Positions 24,039 through 36,949 of a stretch of 64,000 bases of DNA are shown piece after piece. The notes beneath the pieces are model-generated. The model was not told the DNA's origin. It made no database searches and saw nothing but the letters and a program-made list of their open reading frames with translations. Source of the stretch: Epiperipatus broadwayi (Eukaryota; Onychophora; Udeonychophora; Euonychophora; Peripatidae); NCBI GenBank assembly GCA_028023455.1, contig JAQFVV010000142.1:1973240-2037239 (forward strand). The letters are read 5' to 3'. A program made the position numbers and the translations under genes. Numbering within the stretch: the first letter of the stretch is position 1; each line of letters begins with the position of its first letter.

Positions 24039-25345
24039 AATCATTATCATTATCATTTTCAACAATTATCGATCCACTGCAGAATAAAAGACACTCCAAG
24101 TTCAATCCATATTCTCTGATGAATAGCTTCTCTTACCTACATCACACCATCACATTTCATTATTTCATCCATCCATCTCACATGTGGTCTCTTTCTAGGT
24201 TTTTTATAATTTCTTGGAATCTAGTTTAAATTTCAACTGTCCATCTTTTATCATTTCTTCTAACAATGTGTTCATCCAACTCCACTTCAGTCTCTTTATT
24301 CTTTCAATGATTTCAGTAAAACCTGTTTGTTCTTTCACCCATATATTTTATTTTCAATCCCTTCTTGTTACTTCTAACATACATCTTTGAGTTGTCTGTG
24401 AAGTCTCTGTATTGCTCTTCTATTAAGTGTCCCAAGTCTCAGATCCATAAGTAAGAACTGGTAAAAGACATTTATTAAAAGCCTTCTTTTTCAAACCCAC
24501 AGGCATATTTCTTTTTAATATTAAGTTATTTTTGCCAAAAGCCCTCCAGCCAAGGTCTGTAATAATAATCTGGCCAAGATAATTGTAGTTTTTAACTTCT
24601 AACTCATCATTATCAATCTTTTTTCTTATTTTGAGAAAATCCATTACATTACTGTAGTTTTTTTAAACATGTATCTTTAATCCTACTTTCTTACTTTTAT
24701 CTGATAACTATAACAACGTTTTTGAAGCTCTAAATCATTATTTGAACATTTTGCAAGTTCTAAATGAAATTCATTGGGAAAGGTTTGTAAAACATAGAAA
24801 TATCAACAATGAATATTATTTATTTTAATAAACTTTTGTATCTCTAGTTTTGCATTAACATGTATCTTATATCTCAATAATCAATGCTCAGTTCCATTTG
24901 AAGTATATATTTTCTATTAGTCAAAATATAATTTAATTCTGCTCTACCTCTATTTGGATACTTTCATGTCCATTTTTGTTTAACATTTTTTCTCAAAAAA
25001 AAAAAAAGAAGAATTCATAATATAAAGTGTTCCTCTTTTTTTTTTTGCAAATTCCACAAGTTTATGTCCTCCCTCATTTCTATCACCATAACCAAATTTA
25101 CCTACAGCACTTTCATCTTTCAATTGTTTAACAATTCTAGCATTAAAGTCTCCCATTACATTTATAAAATGTTGTTTTGTCTGATCAAAAACCTTTTGTA
25201 CATCCATATAAAAATCCTCCATTTCTTCATCACAATGAGAACTTGTTGGAGCATAAACCTGAATTATCTGCATTTGATATCTGCTATTCTTGCCACTTTA
25301 TCTGATATACCATCAATCTTCACAATGTTGTTCTTCAAGGAATAT
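24039..25345 (-). mobile_element. RTE LINE copy, 5' truncated and internally deleted
   Basis: The minus strand follows the RTE at 53323-56619. It begins within the endonuclease domain (25345, matching about 54004), runs through QIIQVYAPTSSH, MGDFNAR and the ELNYILTNRKY region, then jumps at about 24712 to the reverse-transcriptase C-terminal part (LSD..RKVGLK..., YLGQIIITD, LPVLTYGSETW). It ends with the ATC/GAT tail at about 24040. About 1.2 kb that would hold the RT catalytic boxes is missing. Several frameshifts and stops are present. The copy is non-functional and clearly older than the full-length one. Confidence 0.9.
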
Positions 25346-26639
25346 TAATACTTACTTTAAAATACTTTATTATCTTCAGCATTCATCATATTAAAATTTG
25401 ACACCCACAAGATTGAAGAATATAAATGTCTATTCTTAGAAAACTCACATTGCTTTATTACATTGTATTTAAAAGGGTTAGATCTATCATAGTCCCAATT
25501 GATTCACTCCAACCCTGATTTGATAATGATTACTTCAGATATTTGTAAAATCTTCTGTTAAGCTTCATAATTACAACATCCAAATATCAAGAAATCTATA
25601 ATCCTGTGTATAATGGATATTTTACTAACTTTGGTGTGATAGTATAAGGGGAAAAAATCTGTGATTTAGAAAATTAATTAAAATATTTAAACAATAAGTG
25701 TATATTAATCAAAGTCTCAAATATAATGATAAAGTGGTAGATAAAGCCAAAGTTGCTAATTTATAGTAAAGATCAGATTTTAGAACCTAGAATCCTTTTA
25801 AAATATTTTTGACTAAAGGTTCCACATAAATTACAAAAAATTAAACAGTATAATCATAAAGACTTTCAAGCTGTCTGAAATTTTCAAATATTTTTGTTTT
25901 AATTTATTCTATGTTTAATACAATTTTGAAAAAGTAGGCTGTAGCTGGTATTTTTTTAATGGTTTATTACATTTTTTTTTTTTATAAAAAGTATACTTTT
26001 TTAAACTTTTTTGGAACAATGGCATGCTCTCTCAATTATATCCATGATGAAATATCAAAACTGAGATGCAAAGTTTGCATTTTCATAAGATTATTCTTTT
26101 AAAAAAATATTTATTTTGTCTACTATAAGTAGTATAAAATAAAGTAGATTAGTATTTAATTCAGGAAAGTCTTTTGGCTGAAGATATAATTTTTGAAAAA
26201 ATGTTACTATGTTGTGTAATTATAAACAATAAATATTTTAATGGGTTTTTTTATTTCCTAGGAGAGATTTGAAGTTTTAAATAGATATTGATCAGTCTAT
26301 TTATCAGTAATTTCTAGATAATTAAATATACAGTGATCTATACATCATCAAGAGCTTACTGTCACTGAAAAGAATATAGATATTTTAAACCCAGAAGTGG
26401 CAGGAGGCAAACTATTTGACAACCTCCATTAATTTATGGTATTTTTATATGATTGATTATAATGTTTTTTTAAATTGTAAATAGACTTAATTACATTTTT
26501 AAAATTAAAAATCAATTTCCTGATTCTCTTAACAATAACAGATATTTAAATGGTGATTATATGATATTTATACTTAAACTTACCTTAAACAAACAGAAAG
26601 TAATATATCCATATGCCTACTATCCAGTTAAAGGGGAAG
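25346..26639. other. AT-rich intergenic DNA
   Basis: No gene, RNA or repeat family was recognised in this stretch. Confidence 0.6.
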
Positions 26640-26995
26640 CTAAATTGATAAATTATAATACTAAGGTGGCTTAGCACTTCCAAGGAATTTCAATATCCTT
26701 ATAATCATAGCCAAAGAGTTATCTAGGAAAAAGGATGGAATATATAACCAGGAGATATTCAAAAATATGCAAATTGTTAATTAAATAGTTCATTTCTTGG
26801 AAAGGGGAAAGCTCAATTCCTTTCAGTCTATAGCATGGATGTTATTAGCTATAGATAATAATATCCACTCTATAAACCTAAAAGAATCTTGCTTTACCAA
26901 CTCTGTAGTCCTTATGCTTTCCCCTCTCCAAGAAATAGACTCTTTAATTCATCATTTGCATGTTTTTGATTCTCTAAATGTAATTTGGTGTTAAT
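26640..26995. mobile_element. Diverged copy of the 21.5-kb MITE family
   Basis: The centre (CTTGGAAAGGGGAAAGCTCAATTCC and a downstream GTTATTAGCTAT) parallels 21725-21790. Near-inverted blocks TTCTTGGAAAGGGGAAAG (about 26795) and CTTTCCCCTCTCCAAGAA (about 26917) face each other. TTAGCACTTCC near 26670 corresponds to the TTAGCGCTTCC of the other copy. The borders are approximate and it encodes nothing. Confidence 0.55.
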
Positions 26996-27898
26996 GATTA
27001 TAAACAGAATGTATATTTTTGATGTGTTCTGAATTAGATTTTTAACTCTCCAAAACATGTTCTATTTATTTGACTTTCAATAATTTTATTTTCTTGGTTT
27101 GCACAAACATTTGTTTTTGTATTATTCCTGCATTCATGTCTATGATATTTAAAATTATTTTAAACAATTTAAAAAGAAGTTTAACTCTACATTGTGATAA
27201 AAAGTTGCAACAATTTGTATCTAAGAGATTTATGGCGTAAATTTCAATTCAAATGCCTATACTAAAAATTATCATTTAGTACTTGGCATATTAAATAACC
27301 AAATGAACATTAAATTGATCAAAAAATATGGGTCATTTGATTTATTATAAAATGAGTGAAAATTCTTAGGAAGAAAAAAATTTAATTGATAATTGATGAA
27401 TGCATTGAAAAAATAACGGACTTCGGCTGCAGTAGGTTTTAATTATTTTCCACTCATTATGCAGAGCTGATCTTTTATATTCATTTTTCAGAAATGCTAT
27501 TCATTATCTTGCAATATATATTTATTGCATTTTACTACTTAATTTTTAAAAATTTTAAAGTATTTCCTTTCATTTTATTTTCTTAAATATTGAAAATATA
27601 TTTTAAATATGGCTGGCTACAGATTAAATAGCAAAAACAATTACGTAACTGAAATGTTGGTTATTTATTCATGACTTGCATTTGAATAAGAAGGTGGGAT
27701 ATTGACATATTCTATTATTATATTTTAAATTAAAATAAAGTTTTTTTATGTAACTAATAACAGGTGATAGTGTATTTGTGATTAGTTTATTTCAAAATAA
27801 AATTTAATATCAATATTTTTTATAAAAATATTCCTTATTTAGTCAAAATAAGAGTCATAGATCACACGACCCTATTCTCTTAAGCTTGTAAGTTATAA
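26996..27898. other. AT-rich intergenic DNA
   Basis: No coding sequence or recognised repeat was seen. Confidence 0.6.
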
Positions 27899-28099
27899 AC
27901 AATGAGGATTGCCTATTCCTCAATAAGCTTTGTGAGAAATGCTTAGCTAGAGAAAGCATTTAAAATATCTCTGAGGAGTGCCAGAGCATGAAACCATAGT
28001 CAGAGATTGGGGGGGGGGTCCTGACAGAGATGTTTTAAATGCTTTCTCTAGCTAAGCATTTATCGCAAAGTTTGTTGAGGAATTGGCAATCCTCATTGT
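27899..28099. mobile_element. MITE-like hairpin with a G10 run in the loop
   Basis: Arms 27899-27973 and 28023-28099 are inverted repeats sharing ACAATGAGGATTGCC, AATTCCTCAA, and TGCTTAGCTAGAGAAAGCATT. The loop contains a run of about ten G. No coding capacity. A similar word, TTCAGGGTTGCCTATGCCTC, occurs near 30333 and may mark another remnant. Confidence 0.7.
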
Positions 28100-29660
28100 A
28101 TATTCCTTATTTATCTTATATTTAAATTATTTTAATATTAAATATGACTATTTTGAGATGAAGTACTGAATGGGTAAGTCTCATTAACAAGCTATTTGGT
28201 AAAACTATCACAAGAGTTTATAAGTTTATAGAAAGATCATTTGTTTATGCAATATTGCTTTTAATAATAGAGGATTTTCCACTCCATCTAAATTAAAGAT
28301 GCAGATTTTATAAGTAGTAGGGCAAAATTCTGAGTAAAGGTTATCTGTAATTTGCATTAAGTTTTCAGAAGGTTTTTTTCTTACCTGAAGATATATTCAT
28401 TTTTGGATCGTGTGAACAAATCTTTCATTTTTAGAACATATTCTATTTTATTACCAAGTAGAGTTTAAATCCTGAAAAAATCCAGACAAATTAATTTATT
28501 GGTAAATGTTTTTAAATTGGTATTGAATAGTATGTAAAACAATTTTCTCTCACATTTTTTAATTGTTTGAGAGACATCCAATTATTGAAAACATTTGGCT
28601 GTCTAGATCCAAATTAGAAATAATATGGTCCAATATTTGTAATCTTGTTTGCTAAATTTAATAGTTCGTAGCCTAAAGTTACTAATATTGAATTTTCAAA
28701 CTTTTTATATTACTGACCTATTAATTTCTCTTAATATCTATATTATAAATACAACTAAATTTAGTTTTAGGTTAACAAAAAATAAGAATCCTGACTAGTT
28801 CTCCAATTATTAATTCCATTATTAAGGATTTGATTAAAAAAATCATGTAGCATTTTTAATTTAGCAGAATAACAGTTAAATGTGAAATTTCATAAACAAT
28901 ATGAGTATTTAAAAATAAACAGCCACAACCTCAATTCTTGTGTCATTATTTAAAATGTGAAACAAACGCTTTCTCGGTGACTGTTATCAACATTATCATA
29001 AAAACAAATCATGTCCATGAACTTAACAGTATTATTGTTGTGTATTCAAAATGCAAGTACTCCGAATACCAACAAATAAACCAATAAATTATAATACCGA
29101 AAAGTTATTACTAAACACACACAAAATATAGTTCACTTCTGGTTTACTTCCCACGGCTGCTTTCTAGAAGGTTTTTTCCGGCCTCAGTTTCCCAAACTCT
29201 TTGGCCCTGTTCAGCTGCTGCCTGCAAACATGTTGGCTTTGTAATAGAGCACTGTATTGTCACTTAAGCTTCTTTCATCTACCTTCACTCAAATCTCTCA
29301 GCAATTGTTAACTCGGTAAATTCACTGGAAATAGAACAACTCACTTTGCTGCTCAAAACTATTTATACACTAGGTTTTCCTCCGGCAATCCAGGATTCAT
29401 TCTTGACCATAGTCAGTCTTGTATTTTCTATTAGTGTTTTGAATTAGTATTTTCAATTTCCATTGTATCAAGAAATATTTGTAATTAATAAATATTTATT
29501 GGCAATTATCAAATACAATTTCCTTAATCACTAATTAAATCCTTATCAGTTTGCGATCTAAAATATATTTCTCTAATATATTTTCTTTATTTTTTCTGGA
29601 GTACAAAACTTATACTTGAATTTCCACATAATTTTTTTTACAAAACATGATAATTGTCAA
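28100..29660. other. Intergenic, with GC-richer block at 29140-29420
   Basis: Most is anonymous AT-rich DNA. The 29140-29420 block is richer in GC than its surroundings and on the minus strand starts with a TATA-like element (listed separately). I could not assign it to a gene or repeat. Confidence 0.45.
29360..29367 (-). promoter_or_regulatory. Candidate TATA box
   Basis: On the minus strand GTATAAATAG precedes, by about 25-30 bases, the AGTTGTTC-containing start of the GC-richer block 29140-29335. This geometry resembles a polymerase II core promoter of a gene or an LTR. In such AT-rich DNA TATAAATA occurs often by chance, so support is weak. Confidence 0.2.
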
Positions 29661-29754
29661 GCGTTGGTGGTCTAGCGATGAGCGTAGCTGCCTTCCAAGC
29701 AGCTCTCCGCGGATTCGCTTTCCGGTCAACGCATTTGACATATGAAAAAAAAAA
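29661..29754 (+). mobile_element. tRNA-Gly(UCC)-like SINE copy
   Basis: The head GCGTTGGTGGTCTAGCGATGA, anticodon arm GCTGC-CTTCCAA-GCAGC (UCC) and closing GGTCAACGCA are followed by TTTGACATATG and a poly-A tail of ten. It is preceded by TGTCAA as in the copies at 22356 and 59872. T-arm substitutions (GCGGATTCGCTTTCC) argue against a functional tRNA. Confidence 0.82.
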
Positions 29755-31761
29755 CATAACAATTATGTTAATAAGATCAACTATGATTTTTATTGCATCA
29801 AAAAACTTACAATGATCACAATCAACAAATATCTGAATCTTCTTTACAACTTTAATCCATTATTCATTCTTAATTCTACTCATTTAAATTTGAAAAAGAT
29901 ATCCAGCTTTAAAAAGTTAAAAGTGCTCTTAATAATCTAATAAATGCAAAAAACTGATTTTTTAGTGCTATTTAAGAAGTTTTAAATATATTAAGATCAA
30001 ATAAATCTATTAAGTTTTTTTTTTTTTAGAAATATAAGAACCTATAAAACACAATTACTTGATATCATGAACAATGTTTCTATTATTTCAAATTTTAAAA
30101 ATAAAAGTAATATCAGAAACTGCAGTACTTACCTGTATATTAATTGTAAACCTTTATAGCAAAAGCAATTTCAAGAATTTTCTTCAAAAGACACTTCCTG
30201 TCATTGATAAATTGTTACCCTAGACTTGATGCAGTTTTAGAGAATTAAGAACTATCATAGGTATATGTTTTATTACAAGGAAAATATAAATAAATGGCAG
30301 GAGGGAGGTCAGTTTCTTTGCTCCATTCCCATTCAGGGTTGCCTATGCCTCTATAAACTTTTTAAATCCTTCTTATACATGAGAATATTTAATTAAATTT
30401 ATCTTTTTAAAATACAACGCATTAACAAATTTCTATCAATTATTAGTGATAGAAACTTAACTCATTTATTAGTGGTCAAAATTAAAAAGCATTATTTTCT
30501 AATCGAAGTTGTAAAAGTCATATTATACGTTATTCATCTTACTATTTTGTGATATATTTACTAAGGCAATAAGCCTAAAGCATGTGCGGTTGAAAATGCG
30601 AAGGTAGGGACTTCTACAGATCTTAACCACAAGCTTACGCATTGAAATAAGATTCAAATGATCATATAAATTCAGTAATGAAAATATTTCAAAAAATAGT
30701 TTAAAAGCTTGAAAGGTGCATTCTCATCTGATTAATATTGATCGTATTTTTTCTATAGATTACTATTAATCAAAATTTTATTAAGCAGAATATAAATTAT
30801 ATTATTGGGTCAAGATATGATGAAAACAGAAATTAAATATTTACCTAATAATTAAATTTTCACGATTTTTATTTGAATATTACATTTTTTAAAAAAATTT
30901 TACTAATTGACTTTAAAACTAGAGATTAATTGCAGAAAATTACAATATATAAAAACAGTTATTATCTCAAATAGTTTGAGATGATATGATTTGACAACGA
31001 ATTAAAGAGTAATTAGATAAAGAGAAAATCTTGAGAACTTTAGTATTTTGTAAAGAGAATTTTTTTCGTTAAAATCGACTAATTACAAATATTCAAAAAA
31101 TAGAATCCAAAATAAAATTCTAAAATAAATTTCTGTTGATATATATCCCAATGTATGTCTGTATTTTTCTTTTTATATTGTGGAAAAAAAATGTTTTTAA
31201 AAGTCTAGACATGACTCAAATTTATAATGTAATTATTTTTATCTGCACAAAATTGATGACTAGGAACCATTTTAATCATCAAACAATATTTCTTAATAAA
31301 ATATCAAAGAATTTATTTAATAGACTTCATTTTATAACTCATTTGTCCACATTATTATTTTATGTCAAATAAATTTAAGTCATTTTGTTCTAAAATTAAA
31401 TGTATATCAAGACTAACTTTTACACTTTCTTTTTGATTTATTAAATTTAGTTTATTCCAAATTTATGTATTTCATTTTTTTGACATGTTATACGTTAAGA
31501 TCTTAGCTAACTAAACTTAAATATTTTTACCAATTACTGTTGATGAAATTTACGATTATTTGCTAAATCCTGGAGGCAATCTATTCTTGCGTGAAGTTAT
31601 ATTAAAGTTATTTGTAATACATATATTTTGGGAATGGACAGAGAGTATTATGTATATATAGATAGAGGGGGAAAGAGACAGAAGAGAATCGATAAGTAGA
31701 CAGATGTGCATCTATATATATATATATATGAATTAAATTTGGCATTTAATTATAACAAAGT
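29755..31761. other. AT-rich intergenic DNA
   Basis: No gene was found. A GC-richer spot near 30295-30350 resembles part of the MITE at 27899, but the match is short. The 78-codon frame at 31136-31372 is composed like random AT-rich sequence. Confidence 0.55.
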
Positions 31762-31855
31762 TAGATTGGTGGCCTAGCGGTTAGCATAGCTGTCTTCGAA
31801 GCAGCTGGCCCGGGTTCACATCCCGGTCAACGCAATTGACATATAAAAAAAAGCT
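31762..31855 (+). mobile_element. tRNA-Gly-like SINE copy, anticodon mutated
   Basis: ATTGGTGGCCTAGCGGTTAGC, an anticodon arm with loop CTTCGAA in place of CTTCCAA, and TTCACATCCCGGTCAACGCA are followed by ATTGACATAT and A-rich sequence. The 5' GCGTTG of the other copies is changed to TTAGATTG. It is a decayed or independent retroposed copy. Confidence 0.78.
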
Positions 31856-32639
31856 AGATCTTAAAGAGTGTACTAAAACAGTAAATAAGTTATAATTTGT
31901 GCTTTTTAAGCAAGTAATTATTACGTTTATATTATTTTTTTAAATCTAAACGATATTTTAAAAGATGCATGCAATTCACAATAAATTTAATGAAAATATA
32001 TAACTATTTTTATTCAAGTATTTTTAATTCCAAAAAATATTACAAGCAAGTCTAACTGACTTAAGGAAAAGAGAACAATGGATGGTAGTTGTTTTGTTTT
32101 CTTTTTTGCATTTATTTTTATAAAGAACAAGAGTTGTGCAAGATTTATTTTCGGTCTTTTTTTTATGAGTTCTGAAAATAAAATATTAAGAAAAAAAAGA
32201 AGCTAAAAGTTTTTACTTTTAAATAACTTCATAATTTATTTAACATACATTTATAGCAGTTACTCATTAACGAGAATCAACATTTTTAGTTTAAGGAAAG
32301 AAAAGAACAGAAATAATAACTACTCTACAAATGAGTTTTGCAATGCTATAGAAACCAATCTATGAACCACAAATATATCCACATATAAAACTGCTGATTT
32401 ATTTTTATCTCATGTAATATTTTGAGATGCCCACATTTAATTTCTTCAACATAAAACTTTTCTTTCTAAAATGTTTTAACATCATGTCTAATTGTAGCTC
32501 TCCAACAATATTCTATTTACATCAAATCTTCCCTTAAAAACAAGCGATATAATTTAATTGAAAAAAAAAAAAAAAATTAACGGTAAATACGAAAACAAGC
32601 GATATAGCACTTCTTAAAAATATCATTAAGATAACATTT
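31856..32639. other. AT-rich intergenic DNA
   Basis: There is no recognised gene or repeat. An A-run occurs near 32560. Confidence 0.6.
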
Positions 32640-34110
32640 ATAATGTTGGTAGTTCACCATAAAACACTCTTTTAAGTAATCTTCATTGTTCATAACATGT
32701 AGATTAGTTTCATGATCTTGGCATTGTATTTTTTTACAATTTTACGGAGCATTCTTAAACGGATCTATTTAAATCTTCATACTGCAACAATATAGTGTCA
32801 GTTTTTTCTTTTATACATTTAATGAGGTAAAATAACAGCTCTATATATAACTAACTTAGTTGCAGTAGTTATTTCTCTTTGATAAAATAATCGGTCTTTT
32901 AAATTATTAAAAGTAGCAGTAGAACATTGGAATCTGCTTGTACTTCAACACCTAAGTCCACATTTTTACTTAACAAAGTACCGAGATATTAAATTTATTT
33001 ACAATTTTCATTGTTACTAGACGATAAAAAACTTAGGACTCAACATTAATTATTGTAGCTAAATCTTTAAATGTTGCATTCAAAATGTTAAGTATATTCA
33101 GCAAATTATCTTTTTAAAATGGCAAAAATAGCACAATCTTTAACAAATTGTAAATTCAGAATCCAAGAAGATGGTGTTCTAATTTTTGTTTTTAATTGAT
33201 TCAAATTTGTATGCATAGTTTCAAAGATAACCATCATAAAAATTGAAAACAGATTTGGAGTGCATATCCTTGATTAATGTACGACTTTTCATTTCAAAGC
33301 TTCAGATTTTTCACTTGTAGTAACAATGTTTTCCCTCACTCCATCATGTAGAAGTGGTACAATACTAAAAAATTTTGAACAACTAATGAACTTCAAATAA
33401 CTCTAACACATGGTTGATTAACTAAATCAAGTACTTTAAAAACATCAATAAAAACAATGTATAAATCACCACCCTCCCACAAACCTTTCCTTGCATTTGC
33501 CTTACAATAAAACCCATCTATAGTCCTTTTTGATTCTCTAAACACACACTGAGTCTCTGACATCCATTTAATATAATTGGAAGCAGCCTATTCAATAAAA
33601 TTCTTGAAAACATTTTGTTATAATGGATAATAATGATATCCCAATGATAATTACTAAAATTATTTCTATTCCCTTTATTTTTAAAAATTGGAATAATAGA
33701 AGATCAGCTGCACAATTTTATGAGTCCATATATTCTAGAACAATTTAATAATTATGAAGCTAATATAAGTCCTACAGTATTTCGATATTTAAGATTAAAT
33801 GGAATTGTGAAGTTGTTTTGATTTCTCTAACGAGGATATCTTTGTCTAAATTTAAATGAATAGATCAAATAATTATATTAAAAGTTATCATCCCTATTTT
33901 GGCATCATTATTCAAAACATGATCATGATATTTCTTCTACCTATTCAAAATATCAATGTCATTATATAAAAGAGTGTCCATTGTAGATTTATAAAGATTG
34001 TGATACTATTTTTCAATACCATTTTTCAAGTTTACATGATGCTTTTAGTGGATCAAAAAAGATATAGAGTAACCACAATGCCTGAATCTTCTCCACAATT
34101 TATATCATTT
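32640..34110 (-). mobile_element. Decayed non-LTR retrotransposon (RT region)
   Basis: Translating the minus strand across frames recovers RT blocks in order: LNRWKKYHDHVLN (about 33930), FKNKGNRNNFSNY with SRILLNRL (about 33690-33590), ETQCVFRESKRTIDGFYC and GGDLYIVFIDVFKVLD (about 33560-33440), LLHDGVREN (about 33350), CTPNLFSIF (about 33260), KDCAIFA in the place of the F-A-D-D box (about 33130) and YLGTLLSKNVDLGVEVQ (about 32970). This matches the widespread family with ENQCGFRK.RGTID and DLY..FIDL.KAFD motifs. Many stops and shifts, and the catalytic aspartates of the FADD box are not conserved. It is an old dead copy, and its clade within the non-LTR elements is uncertain. Confidence 0.78.
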
Positions 34111-35059
34111 TTAGATTTTTTTGTCAATAGTTGAAATTCTATCTTCAGATATCTGTATTTACAATAAAATTCCACATTTAATTTTTATTCTTCCAAAAAG
34201 AAAATACTACATATGATCTTTTAAATAAAATATATAAACAAAATTACAAGCGTGTTGATGTGCTTATATAAAATACATAAAAGATTATTGTCCGAAAATC
34301 AGTTATGATTCTCCTATTTGCTGAACCCAAGAATATATTTGTTTATAGGCATAATGTACTTTTTAAGAGTATTCAATGGATCAGTAAAAGATAACTCTGG
34401 GGATCCAAATTAGAAATTTTAGTGTCTAATAGTTGTGAAATATAGTAAGTGTAATAGATATTTCTAAGGAAAAGAGTATCAAGTTTTTGTTAATATGATT
34501 GGAATAAGATCTGTCTTTTAATGCATCCATCATTTTAAACTTGGAGTGTACTAATATTTAATCCATGCATCAATCTGGCTTGTATTTAATTATGTATCTG
34601 ATTCTCAATTATAACATAATATATTAAATGCCATTGTTTGAGTAAGGATGCCTTTAAATTTCTTTATAGTAGTTTTTCAGCTTATACAAAGTGTGTAATA
34701 ATCTCTCAGAATAGTATTCTTGTAAAAGTGTTATCCAAAAAGGAATTAAAAACCTTTTCTGAATCTCAGATTAAAACATAGGCATTAATAAAATGTGTAC
34801 TCTTACCATTGTTCAAGGTTAGTTTTAACACTATTAGCATTTCATTGATAAAACAAGGAATTCTAAGAATAAATAATAATAAATTACAACAAATCCAATA
34901 CAGTTTCATCTCCTTTCAGTAACTTGTCTATACTTTCAAAAAAACTTGTAGCTATACACCTGTTCTACTAAACTCCCTTTCACTATAAGACAAGTTTTAC
35001 TTGGAGCAATTATATTGATCTTAAATCTTGACAATCCCTTATGCACCAATGCAATCCTG
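34111..35059. other. AT-rich intergenic DNA
   Basis: No gene was found. The stretch may include 5' parts of the decayed LINE, but no motif could be placed. Confidence 0.5.
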
Positions 35060-36440
35060 CTTTTACTTGTGAATAATGTAATATACAGAGCTTGCAAAAT
35101 AAGCTCTTAACAAACTTTAGGAATATCCTCAACCCCAGAATAGTTTCTGCTTTTGGTATCATCAGTGAGGTGCCAGGATATTCAAGCATTAGATTAAAAA
35201 TACCAGAACAAGCCCAGCACTTTATCTAATGTATATCCATTGAGCAAAAAATTCAAATAGCCATATGAGACTGAACTAAGTTCAGATACACCATATATTA
35301 ATAGCTTTAGCAATATAAAATCACCAAATAGAAAAATATAAAAAAACACCCAGATGTCACATGACTTAATTTAATAAGCTTGTACTTACAAATGTTATAT
35401 ATAGAGCTCACAAAATAAGCTCTTAACAAGCTTTGAGAAAATCCTCAATCCCAGACCTGTTTCTGCTTTTGGCATTGTCAGTGAGGTGCCAGAATATTCA
35501 AGCATTAGATTAAAAATAGCAGGACAAGCCCAGCACTTTATCTAATGTATAACTATTGAGTAGAAAATCTGAAATTGTCAGACATTCATATGTCTTCCAA
35601 TCCAGCTATCTAACTCAAATAGCCATATGGTACTGAACTAAGTTCAGATACACCATATATTAATAGCTTTAGCAATATAAAAACACCAAAGTCTTAATAC
35701 CAAAAAAATAAAATGACAAACAAAAATTAAGTCAGATGTCACACGACTTAATTTAATAAGCTTTTTATTTACAAATGTTATATATAGAGCTCGCAAAATA
35801 AGCTCTTAATAAGCTTTGAGAATATCCTCAATCCCAGACTGGTTTTTGCTTCTGGTGTCATCAGTGAGGTACCAAGATATTCAAGCATTAGATTAAAAAT
35901 ACCAGGACAAGCCCAGCAATTTATCTAATGTATAACTATTGAGTAGAAAATCTGAAATTGTCAGTTAACCATATGTCTTTCAATCCAGCTATCTAACTCA
36001 AACATCCATATGGGACTGAACTAAGTTCAGATACACCATATATTAAAAGCTTTATGTTACATCTGACTTAATTTTTTGTCATTTTATTTTTTGCTATTAA
36101 GGCTTTGGCAATTTTATATTGCTAAAGCTATTAATATATGGTGTATCTGAACTTAGTTCAGCCCCATATGGCTATTTGAGTTATATAACTGGATTGGAAG
36201 ACATATGTTTGTCTAACAATTTTAGATTTTCTACTCAGTAGTTATATATTAGATAAAGTGCTGGGCTTGTCCTGGTTTTTTTAATCTAATGCTTGAATAT
36301 CCTGGCACCTCACTGAAGATGCCAGAAGCAGAAACCAGTCTGGGATTGAGGATATTCTCAAAGCTTCTTAAGAGCTATTTTGCAAGCTCTATATATAACA
36401 TTGTAAATACAAGCTTATTAAATTAAGTCATGTGACATCA
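35060..36440. repeat. ~370-bp repeat array, direct then inverted
   Basis: Units at about 35066-35370, 35390-35750 and 35755-36055 run in one direction, and about 36095-36440 runs in the opposite one, giving a large palindrome centred near 36080. Shared blocks include AAATAAGCTCTTAA, CCTCAATCCCAGAC, TCAAGCATTAGATTAAAAAT, AAGCCCAGCA.TTTATCTAATG and CTGAACTAAGTTCAGATACA. The unit includes the short internal palindrome CTGAACTAAGTTCAG. No coding capacity. Inverted plus tandem copies suggest a MITE family that nests in itself or a foldback element. Confidence 0.85.
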
Positions 36441-36572
36441 GACTTGATTTTTTTTGTCATTTTAGCTTTGAAGAATTTGCATAAAGCAAAGCTCACACGA
36501 TCAATGTATTTATATTTAGGAAAAAATAGATTTATAATACTTACATTTGATTCTATAATTGCCTCTTGCTTT

Positions 36573-36620
36573 ATTATTATTATTATTATTATTGATATTA
36601 TTACTATTATTACTTCTATC
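36573..36620. repeat. (ATT)n microsatellite
   Basis: About ten ATT units, slightly interrupted, lie between the two repeat clusters. The frames read through it are artefacts. Confidence 0.85.
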
Positions 36621-36949
36621 ATTATTATATTTAGAAGACTGTATGACTCAGGACCATTTTAGAGCCCATTTACAAGGCCTCTGCCATTTACAACATAGGA
36701 AGGCGATTTCTAAATAGGCTATAAAATCTGTGTAGTTGCAACTCCTGTCTCAATTTCAATTCCAAATACACTTATTAGTAGTTGTACTACCTCAAACAAA
36801 GTTCACAATTAAGGATTACCATCTTATTAAACCTTCCACCATCATCATTTTCTTAATTCTCAAGGACTTGAGCTAAAACAATGAAAAAGGAAATTGTAGT
36901 CAGAAATGCTATACATATACTTAAAATAACCAATAAAGCAAGTTATATA

